Below are positions 37,401 through 44,876 of a DNA stretch of 64,000 nt, piece by piece (the first letter of the stretch is position 1; each line of letters opens with the position of its first letter). Source of the stretch: Cotesia glomerata (Eukaryota; Arthropoda; Insecta; Hymenoptera; Braconidae); NCBI RefSeq assembly GCF_020080835.1, contig NC_058162.1, forward strand, positions 22,202,144-22,266,143, given 5' to 3'. The position numbers and the translations under genes are program-made. A model generated the notes under the pieces. That model did not search any database, was not told the DNA's origin, and worked only from the letters and a program-made list of their open reading frames with translations.

Positions 37401-39538
37401 ATGAGCAAGACGGTGTACAAGTCTGCCCGCGTGACTACGGAATTTTAAATCCATTTTTTTTTAATATTCAATATCTACTTTAATTTCATTTAAATGTTAT
37501 TGTTTGCTGTCATTTGATGCGGTTTTAAATACTGGTAAATAAGTTGACATTACAAATGTCAAACCAAAGAGGTTAGAAATTACAATGCTTGTAAATTTCC
37601 AGTCATTAAATTATTTATTTCTTCATTCTTGATAAAATTTTATTTCTTCATTGTCTGAAGAATAAAAATTTTTAAAATCCAAATAAACACTGAAATTTCT
37701 AGAATACTTTCAAATAATCCATCTCCACTCCAAAGTTTAGGCTTTCACCTAGCGGTTTGCTCCATTTTCTTTTGCCGCATAATATTCAGGCAAGAATTAA
37801 TAAAAACTTTAATTCAAATTATCTACAAAATAAATAAAAATTATACATTAATAATTTTTTCCATTTTTAAACATTGCAGTTATTGGCTGCGTTCAAGTTT
37901 ACTAATTTCTTAGCAGATCTGAGCATATCTTGTAGCAACAACTTAAAATAACTATATTATTTTTTTTTTTTTTTAATCTATAATAAAACAATGCAAGGTA
38001 TATTTATTTAAGTGTGTCTAAAATTAATTTTTTTTGTAGATAAAGTCAGCCCTGCTCAGAACTTAGTAAACCTGAACGCAGCCATTAATTTATCGATTAC
38101 TTAACCGGATTATGAGTTAACATAAAATATTTAATAAAAAAAAAAAAAACAATAAAAAAATAAAGAAAATTTTTAAATAAAAAATAAAGATTACTTATAG
38201 AGAGATCAAAAAGTAATATTAAAAAGAGATAGAAATAGTCTCTATTAGTATGCAGCATAAAAGTGCAACTTTTCGAGGCAAGACAACAGCGCAGTAGTAA
38301 ATAAAGTAAAAACAATGAAAAAAACTAAAAACAAGTTGAAATAGCAGCAGCAGCAGCGATCTATGAGAGGCGAAAGTAAAGTCTGATATTACGAAGTAAC
38401 GGACAGCAGTGTGACGTCCGCTATTTGCCTCCTATCCTGGAAGGAGAGAACAAGTAGAACAAGAGATCCTCCTATTATTTTTTCTTTCCTTTTTTATTAA
38501 TCTGAGGTCACGGCGATTTATCTTCAGTATTAAATTTAATATTTAATAATATTGTTATTTCCATCGGGAATAATAACCCACTAGTCTGGTAATTAAAAAA
38601 TTAAATGGGCCTGCACCGAGTCACTCGAAATCTTTCTATGGACGTGGATTCTAGACTTAACGTACACAAGCATCTATTCGAAGGAAGCTTACAGCCGATA
38701 CACAAACAGTCGCCGCCACCGTTACTGTATTTCTCTTTCCTTGTTGCTCAGCTACGAATGCCTTCTTCTCTTTCTCTCCCTCTTCTCTTTTCTCTCTCTA
38801 CATTATGTATATACATATATAACACGCATAGCTACGTAGATGTATGTAATGTATACGCTGCTACCTCTATAAATGTATGTATATATGTGTCGGAATATAT
38901 TGTACACATCTCTAGAGAATCTTTTGCCTGCAAGTCCTTCTGTCGTTCCTTTTTTCACCCGTTTTATTTTATTATTCTGATTTTTTTATTTTTAAAATCT
39001 CATCTTTGGTACTTTTAGGTGATTTCATCCACGGTCGACTCAGCCGAGAGTTTTTAATAAATTATATAAAAAATAATTAGTTACCAAACTGGTAAATAAA
39101 AGTCCTGAAACATAAAATCAGATAATCCAGGATGAGATGCCGCTTAGCTGAAAGAAACAACGCCTCTGATGATAGTTTACTCAGTAGAGATCAGAGTGTG
39201 CTGTAGACTTTCGACAAGACACTGTGTAGGTAGACGTCGTTTGATTTGGCAATAGACAGACATATAAATATTAAATAATACAAGTGTATTAGATTAATAA
39301 ATATGGTATATAGGTATAAAATAATACACCCAGGTAATATCTGTAAAAAGGTATCATAAAAATGATAAAAGGTTGGATTTAAAATAGGATCGAATGACAT
39401 AAGCTGATGGATACTAACTTGTCGTTTTAAAAACTAATTGTCGGAGTAAGAAAACACTGGAGTACTCACCAGTGCGAAGAAATTCGTGTGGCAATCCTCC
39501 AAGCTGGCTCCGTTAGTCTGATGCGACGGGTGCGTCAT
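22422..39538 (-). CDS. skd: Mediator complex subunit 13 (MED13, skuld)
   Basis: MED13 links the CDK8 kinase module (CDK8, cyclin C, MED12) to core Mediator and so controls RNA polymerase II transcription. Fourteen coding exons, in order: 39538-39470, 36859-36547, 35684-35516, 35400-35255, 35195-34754, 33457-33302, 32409-31677, 29679-26500, 25180-24989, 24888-24577, 24493-24155, 23488-23207, 22913-22642 and 22554-22422. They sum to 6738 nt, giving 2245 residues, and every phase joins. Conserved landmarks: N-terminus MTHPSHQTNGASLEDCHTNF, then LCGIKWRKFVW and ELWIFWYGEEPDLSGL; FPTPPSLEHPVPSPCQMND and PLTNLPSQFLPPITLPSHCV in exon 8; PLTWRQFHRLAGRGT; C-terminal STPQDVTCTHILVFPTSATTQ (within 20-residue limit when split at CTH), PSWFWSTCPHL and LSCLPVHVQALMQLYH. 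The length fits the family (about 2200-2600). Poly-Asn tracts interrupt exons 7 and 8. Known structures give MED13 an Argonaute-like fold. Transcription is divergent from mRpL50. Confidence 0.96.
22960..23190. mobile_element. Inverted-repeat element in MED13 intron 12
   Basis: The left arm ttcatattatttcatta...aaataaaaattataat and right arm attatttttattttataat...gaaataatatgaa mirror each other over about 60 bp. A second copy is at 50255-50521, with the same central aattttcctgaaaaac. It is a non-coding MITE family. Confidence 0.7.
23707..24115 (+). mobile_element. 3' end of a LINE with (AAAT)n tail
   Basis: The frame from 23713 codes VIRLWQTLPPDIIGASNIKV and a following FKTKLFDYL, the typical C-terminus of non-LTR reverse transcriptase polyproteins. 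After a 3' UTR the block ends in an (AAAT)n run at about 24090-24115. It is strongly 5'-truncated and inserted in MED13 intron 11, opposite in orientation to the gene. Confidence 0.75.
25276..26434. mobile_element. Inverted-repeat element of about 1.16 kb in MED13 intron 8
   Basis: The left end aggggttatacgcacatag and the right end tctgtgcgtataaccct are reverse complements. The element carries at least one nested insertion (25814-26038) and a poly-T run. A related partial left end lies near 49093 (aaggagttatacgcaatt), followed by sequence also resembling this interior. No protein was recognised. Confidence 0.65.
25814..26038. mobile_element. MITE, 'AAGGTAAAAGACCC' family, copy 1
   Basis: The left end aaggtaaaagacccagttat faces the right end ataactgggtcttttacctt, and the inverted repeat extends inward through gacacttgcaattttattt. 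The unit is about 225 bp. Other copies are at 34225-34446 and 49632-49857. Confidence 0.88.
27885..28075 (-). repeat. Asn-coding trinucleotide tract in MED13 exon 8
   Basis: This run of AAT/AAC codons with scattered AGT codons codes about 60 Asn-rich residues (roughly residues 1210-1285). Codon use is mixed rather than a pure repeat, so it is stabilised against simple slippage. It sits between conserved blocks of MED13. Confidence 0.9.
30066..30792. mobile_element. TTAA-flanked MITE, piggyBac-like
   Basis: Terminal inverted repeats gggggatggctactgtga and tcacagtggccatccccc are flanked on both sides by TTAA (30062-30065 and 30793-30796), the hallmark target site of piggyBac elements. There is an internal inverted pair (tgcacgtaggggattttgg at about 30363 and aaaatctcctacgtgca at about 30488). 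No transposase is present. It lies in MED13 intron 7. Confidence 0.82.
31960..32130 (-). repeat. Asn/Ser-coding tract in MED13 exon 7
   Basis: AAT/AAC/AGT codons give a long Asn/Ser-rich low-complexity run within exon 7, next to a proline-rich segment that contains PTLSPQP. On the other strand it appears as a spurious leucine-rich frame. Confidence 0.88.
32532..32779. mobile_element. MITE with 54-bp terminal inverted repeats
   Basis: The left end gtacacaaaaagaacaagat and the right end atcttgttctttctgtgtac continue inward as gacactggatatcatct/agatgatatccagtgtc. Between them are several direct gtataatccagatta-like units. It is in MED13 intron 6. Confidence 0.88.
34225..34446. mobile_element. 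MITE, 'AAGGTAAAAGACCC' family, copy 2
   Basis: The right end (ataactgggtcttttacctt) is intact and the left end (gataaaataaccagttact) is diverged. The interior gacacttgcaattttatt pair is present. It is in MED13 intron 5. Confidence 0.8.
36155..36428. mobile_element. MITE, 'TTTACAAGTGG' family, copy in MED13 intron 2
   Basis: The left end taattatttacaagtgga and the right end tccacttgtaaataattacc bracket an interior with gatttcgatagcttttttgc that recurs at 46334, 49540, 54039, 56670 and 60600. No open frame. Confidence 0.8.
37885..38083. mobile_element. MITE with GGCTGCGTTCAAG ends
   Basis: The terminal inverted repeats ggctgcgttcaagtttacta and tagtaaacctgaacgcagcc are nearly perfect, about 200 bp end to end. 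It is in MED13 intron 1. The superfamily is unassigned; no convincing target duplication was read. Confidence 0.82.
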
Positions 39539-40033
39539 GGCTTCTCCATCGTACACTCTCTTTTATCACTGTTGTCAAACTCCTCAGTAAGCCCAGCACA
39601 ACACCCTGGTGAACTTAACTAGAGGACTAATTATTTGTCCACCACAATAGTATTTATCACCAACATTTAATTGGATTTTCACCTTTCAATGGCGACTGTA
39701 AAATGGCGGACTGCACTGAGCACAACAAGCAATACCAGACACAGACGGGAGGCCAGCCACTAACTAGTGATACTATCACAGCGCCAGCTACGCGACGCAA
39801 TGCAAAAACCTAAAACGATTTTAACTTAAACACACTCTACTTAAAACTTAACGATAATTTTCATTCTGATACTCACTTCCCACCAATTATTATTTTTATT
39901 ATTAATCTATTGTTATCCTTACAGTTATTTTATTTTATAAATATTTAATCACTGTTAATTAACTGGAACTACTACTACTGCACTTGCTGGTGATTCTGCT
40001 GATGAACCCATATAAATAAAAAATATCCTCAAC
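39539..40033. promoter_or_regulatory. Shared divergent promoter of MED13 and mRpL50
   Basis: Only 495 bp separate the MED13 start codon (39538, minus) from the mRpL50 start codon (40034, plus). The region contains atggcg-type housekeeping initiator context (near 39700 and 40033) and a block around 39590-39830 that is less AT-rich than most of the window. A bidirectional promoter is inferred from geometry. Confidence 0.55.
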
Positions 40034-43000
40034 ATGGCGGCTCTCATCAGGCATGGCTCTCTCATTTTTCCGCATTCGGCTAAAAATTCACTACTCTCTT
40101 TAATAAAGGTTTGTTATTATTTACATATTTATACACTCATTATTATTTATCAACAACAATTATTTATTTTTATTGTTGACATTCCATGACACTATCATTT
40201 ATTTTTTTTTTTTTTTTTATTTTTTTTCAATAGTTAAAACTTTATAATTAATTTATCAAATCAATATACGATATATGTATTTATTAATTTATTGTTAATT
40301 TATATATTTTATATGTTCACTGTCACTAACACAATTGTAATAATGATTATTATGACTGAAGGCGCCAGTACGTCACGATGTCATAAGATGTAAAGCTAAC
40401 AGGGCCAAGCAAAAACAAAAACAATCAACGATCAAAGGAAAATGGGAGTGGAGTGAAAAGTCACTTTCAACACGAGGGTAAGTTTATTTTACAATTATTT
40501 AATATATTTTATATTAATTTAATATCAATTGATATTTTAGGGCCTAAATTATAGGTTTTACAGGAGTTTACTTTCAGATATGTCGAACCGACGTTTTAAC
40601 TTGTTCGAACTCGGACTGTGAAAACCTCGGCCATTTTGAAGTGCCACCCCCTCCAAATTCTTCCCCGTTGACTTTTAGCACTTATACGCAGAAGCTTTGA
40701 TATTTCAGGGGCGGGGATGTTAGTGTTAACCGTAGACAGACCAGCGTGAACAAAAAAATATTGACAATCTTGTACACTGTCTTTTCTACACTATTTTTTT
40801 TTTTTTTCAAAGGTGTAATTTCATTAAATATTTCTCATGATTTATTCTTCATACTCCTGTCGTCACTGTCAGTCCTTGAGACTTTATAACTATTTATTAA
40901 ATTACAATATCAATTTTGCACGCAATATATTTATAAAGACACAAACATTAAATAGTAATTTTTTTTATTTTATGCAACAGATTGTAACCAATCGCACATG
41001 GTAACTTGGCTCTATGTAACATGAATTCGATTTGACAATTATAGTGGAGTAATAATAACAGTAGTTTCTAAGAAATAGTTAATATTATGGGGAGGGCAGC
41101 ACTGCCTATTGCACTACTAAATATTTTCTACTAAACAGATCGATCTCTGGAATGATTTTCTCTTTTACTTGCCCCTTTACTTCGATTGTCCTCAAATGAA
41201 ACTAGCCGAGTTCTTATTATTTTTAATCATCTATATTATTAAGGGTTATAGGTGTGGCTTAATGTGTATAGAATAAGCGAAAGGAAATTTAGTATAGACC
41301 GGATAGCTCAAATAGTAGAGTAGCCGACATGTCTTCGGAAGGTTCTGGGTTCGAATCCCAGTCCGAGCTTATCTAATAATTTTTTCTCGCATATTCTATA
41401 AACTCACATTAAGATGATCCTCTCCACATTCCTTTCTCAATCCTTTCCTACCAATATCCTGTTACGTGAATGTGGAACGCTTCACGTAATAATTACCGTA
41501 ACTCCTATTCTTTCCCGCTTCACAGCATTATTTATATTTGTAAAAAAATGCTTGCCGTAAGATGGACGGTGTAGCATCAAATAATTATATACCGAACCCA
41601 GACGGTAATTATACATTAAGAGAATAAGAAAAATTTTGTTTTCAGAATAGTCATATGATAAAATCGGTTTTTTTAGTGAAATTTAAAATGTCATTGCAAA
41701 AGTCTTGATTTGAATTTGGGCCTTGTCAAGGTTTCATATCAAACTCACTGATAGTCAATTTATGATGATAAGTATTTAGGCTGCATTCGAAAATTCTCTG
41801 TCTAGATATATAATTAAGAAATGACCCTGTATCTTGTAAACTAATGACATTTTTGAAGATATAAGCTCACCCCGACATTACACTCATCGAGACCTTTCAT
41901 TTGAGTACTTACATCAATTTTTCATATATTTTTTTATATATGTTATATATATGTATATATGAAAATGCATGTGGGTACTCAAATGAAAGCTCTTGATGAG
42001 TGTAACATCGGGATGAGTTTATATCTTTAAAAACGTCAATAGTTAACAACGTACAATGTAATTTAACAAAACTCATTATTTAATAAATCAAAATTTTATT
42101 TACTTATAGTTTACAAGTACACGGCAATCACATAGTGACTGCAAGGTTGCTGGTTGTATTTAATAATTTTAAAAAGCAGTATTGATTTATGGGAAGAAAG
42201 ACATCAAACTTACAACTTATCAATACAATCAGGAACTTTAGTTATTTATTAGTTCGATATAATACATATAATAGTATATTACACTATTAGGGCAGAAAGT
42301 TTGAGATTTCTGCACTGCGCGCCATGATGCCCGAAGCGTAACCGAGGGCATCACGGCGCGCAGTTCAGAGCTCTCAAACTTCTGCCCGTGTAGTGTATAG
42401 TATTTTTCTTTATAGCCGGTCGAAAGTACGTAAAATATTTCATGTATTGTATCGAAAAAAAATTGATGCCTGCCCCCCACCTTTACGGCACGAGCGAAGC
42501 GAGTGCTGCTGGTCGAGGGGGGGGGGGGGCAGGCATCAAATAAAAAAAAATTAATGTAAAATCAAATAAAAAATAATTAAAAAACATTTTTTTTTTTTTA
42601 ATTTTTAGATTAAATAAAACTGAAATTTCTTGAATTCAACAAACATAATAAAGATTATTCTCGGTTAAAAATAGAAAAAACGAGCATATTATCTGAAAAT
42701 TAACAATAATTAATAAAAATCAAATTAAATTGTTGTTACTGCGTACATTTTTCTAAATAATTCATTAATTAAATAAAGTTGATCCATTTTACACACGTCA
42801 CTGTCAAACTGAATCTCAGTACAGTACAACCTGGTTTTAAGTTACATCGGATGATCTACTCACTCTTACGACAGTTATATTTTTATCTATATCTCTATCT
42901 ATATATGAAATATTTTATGTAAGTAGAAGAAAGAAAGAAATATAACCAAGTTGTATTGTACCATCAATCGTAAATGATCAGCATAAACAAAACATAGTTA

Positions 43001-43667
43001 GTAACAAATGACTAATGTCAGTCGCGGTAGCGAAAGCATTTGCTCCCGCTGTTATAGAAGGCGAATGTGTAGCTTAATCAATGCACGAATCTTTAACTTT
43101 CTGCCTCGAAATAGGTGCAAAAGATGCGTACTTTTGACCGAGGTATAAAGAAAAAATTAATTTTCAGATTTCTCCGGCCACTGAAGCCTTATGAGCCACC
43201 AGCAGATGCCTCAGAGAAGCTGAACAAAGTTTGCAAGGCCGAGGGTCTGTCAGAGAATGACTCGACAGAGATAAAAGATCTAAATCTGAGATTTAAGTTA
43301 TTTAGCGCTTGTGCTAATGAATTCAAATGTCCTATTCCTAATTCAGTGATGTTTACTATACGAACTATCGGTAAGACCAAAACGTGTTAAATTTATAATT
43401 GCAAATGATAATAATATTTTATATATTGCAGGAGACTTGAGGAACTTTTACCACACTCCAATAAACACAACTCTGCCGCTCGAAGCAACTAAAGACTTAA
43501 AGCTGCCGCCTAATCTTCACATTCAGTACGAGTACAACAGGTTCAATCCAGAAACAGACACTAAATTTGGCGGAAAAACAGCATTTCCTAAGAGTTCAAC
43601 TCTTGTCACTGGTCTCAAATATAAAAAGAAATACCCTAGTCTCATACTTGACAGTCCTTGGTCATAA
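40034..43667 (+). CDS. mRpL50: Mitochondrial large-subunit ribosomal protein bL50m (mRpL50)
   Basis: This is a metazoan mitochondrial ribosome large-subunit protein. Exons 40034-40108, 43115-43370 and 43432-43667 (stop TAA) join in phase into 188 residues. Exon 1 codes MAALIRHGSLIFPHSAKNSL, a basic, hydroxyl-rich, acid-free mitochondrial presequence. The mature part has the family signature FLRPLKPYEPPAD, then LRFKLFSACANEF, PIPNSVM, RNFYHTPI and LPPNLHIQYEY, lining up with human MRPL50 (YTPPED...LPPNLKI). The start was chosen because exon 1 ends AAG|gtttgt in phase 0 and the acceptor aaatag|GTG at 43114 keeps the frame. Alternative: a start at 43008 with a 53-nt intron, or at 43124 unspliced; both give poorer presequences. 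Intron 1 is 3.0 kb and contains a tRNA-like sequence, an R1 repeat and a modular palindrome. Confidence 0.85.
41297..41369 (+). ncRNA. tRNA-like sequence, degenerate or SINE head
   Basis: It has an A box (tagctcaaatagtagag) and a perfect B box/T arm (ctgggttcgaatcccag), a D stem with one wobble, and a four-pair anticodon stem around catgtct. Reading TGT as anticodon would give Thr, but the base before it is A, not U. The acceptor stem has two mismatches (gaccgga against tccgagc). It is more likely a tRNA pseudogene or the head of a tRNA-derived SINE running to about 41620. It lies in mRpL50 intron 1. Confidence 0.5.
41625..42160 (+). mobile_element. Palindromic repeat R1, uninterrupted copy
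   Basis: It runs from attaagagaataagaaaaat to gcaatcacatagtgactgc with a TA-rich centre near 41935-41960. The half-palindrome arms are taagctcaccccgacatta and catcgggatgagtttatat. It matches the sequence on both sides of the Helitron (7988-8332 and 14293-14770) and is the reference for the empty site. In mRpL50 intron 1. Confidence 0.82.
42284..42430. repeat. GC-rich modular palindrome, copy 2 with a different core
   Basis: The outer frame atagtatattacac...gtgtatagtattttt matches copies 1 and 3, but the hairpin core is different: gcagaaagtttgagatttct...gcgcgccatgatgcccgaagcgtaacc-gagggcatcacggcgcgc (42300-42400, shown in parts). The flank gccggtcgaaagtacg at 42415-42430 is identical to that beside copy 1. 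It lies in mRpL50 intron 1. Confidence 0.82.
42466..42538. repeat. Second GC-rich hairpin beside copy 2
   Basis: The arms gatgcctgcccccc and ggggggcaggcatc (with an extended G run) enclose ggcacgagcgaagcgagtgc, itself a small hairpin. It is only 36 bp from the preceding palindrome, so the two may move together. Confidence 0.8.
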
Positions 43668-43734
43668 AAATTTTGTTAAAATTTTTTTATTCTCACTTAA
43701 ATGATACATTCGATTTGTTGATAAACAAGTATGT

Positions 43735-43740
43735 AATAAA
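43735..43740 (+). terminator. Candidate polyadenylation signal of mRpL50
   Basis: AATAAA 68 nt past the stop codon, in typical position for a short 3' UTR. Confidence 0.55.
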
Positions 43741-43864
43741 GTGAATTAATAATCAATTTCTGTTTAATTATTTTCAGTGTGAATGAATTGGTTGAAATAT
43801 TTTATGAAAGAATTTTGTTTTATTTAAATTCTTTTATCGAAAAACTAGCTGAGTAAAATGGATG

Positions 43865-44568
43865 TACACAGAAAGAAAAATTTCTTGACTGGAGAACAAA
43901 ATTTTTGGCTCAAGAAAATTTTCGGGTGCCTGAAGGGAAGACCGAAGTTGTGTTGTCGAAGTAAAAATTTTTCTTGAAATTCTATTCTTGGTGGAAGTAA
44001 TTTTTTGTTAATTCAAATTATCATAAATACTTGATGCAATAAATTTTTGTATCTGATCAAGATTTTTAGATACTTTAGGGAAGCAGTGCCACTTACTTCA
44101 GCTGAGAAAAAAATTTTCTCACCGTGAGAAAATTTTTCTCTTGAATATTTGATACCCATTTTATATTATTTTAGTGTGCAATTATACATATTGAATAAAA
44201 AAAATGATTCAATATTATTTGATCAACCTATTATTTGACATGTTAATCAATAAAAATATTAATGAAAATTTACTTCTATCTTTATATTTAATTTTTTGGA
44301 GCAAGAGAGAAATTTTCTCAAGACAAGAAAATTTACTTCAATCAAGAATTAAATTTTTTGGAGCAAGAGGCTGAATTTTCTCAAAACAAGAAGATTTTCT
44401 TGACTTAAATAGATTTTCTTGAATCAAGATACGTATTTCTTAAAGCAAGAGAATTAATTTTGTTGGAATAAGTGAAATTTCTTGTAAAAAAAAAAAATTT
44501 TTTTTCTCAAGAAAACAATTAAGAAGAAAAATATTTTCATGGCTCAAATAAACGTTTTTTTCTGTGTA
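43865..44568. mobile_element. MITE of about 700 bp, 'ACACAGAAA' family, copy 1
   Basis: It starts tacacagaaagaaaaatttc and ends ttttttctgtgtaa. The interior is made of alternating tcaagaaaattt/aaattttcttga motifs and includes gggaagcagtgccacttac. A near-identical copy in opposite orientation lies at 62702-63401. Non-coding. Confidence 0.85.
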
Positions 44569-44727
44569 AGAGTTCTGGTAACAAGACAGAATTATTGGAT
44601 TATATTTACTGAATTGCGGATGACATTACAACCAGAATCTGACATGTACAATGTATTGTCATAAGAGTAACCCGGAGGTACTGACCGTGATTTTGTAAAC
44701 CAACATTGGAGGGATTAATCGACCCAT

Positions 44728-44741
44728 CGCACCGTGGCAAC
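44728..44741 (+). promoter_or_regulatory. X-box-like motif upstream of the unrecognised gene
   Basis: cgcaccgtggcaac ends in a perfect GGCAAC right half-site of the RFX X-box, with a partial left half. It is about 136 bp upstream of the start codon. RFX factors drive ciliary genes; here the match is one good half-site only. Confidence 0.3.
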
Positions 44742-44876
44742 CCGCTTTTTTTCAGCATCTACAATCTACAGTTGTCTACCCAAGTATAGGAATTCAGTAG
44801 CTGATAAATCGGCGAATGAATGCAGCAATTTCGCTATTCAAATGAAACAGAATAACAAATAATTTAACTAGAAATA

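Noticed and set aside
38605..39018. 137-codon plus-strand open frame in MED13 intron 1
   Set aside because: Low-complexity, hydrophobic, no family resemblance, and it lies inside a well-supported intron.
40440..40482. Possible exon ending at a gtaagt donor near 40482
   Set aside because: It lies inside mRpL50 intron 1, has no matching frame, and no acceptor pairing improves any model.
41297..41369. Functional tRNA-Thr(TGT) gene
   Set aside because: Two acceptor-stem mismatches and A instead of U before the anticodon make a working tRNA unlikely.
43008..43114. Alternative first exon for mRpL50 starting at 43008
   Set aside because: It would need a very short (53-nt) intron with a weak donor, and gives a poorer presequence than exon 40034-40108, which joins in phase.
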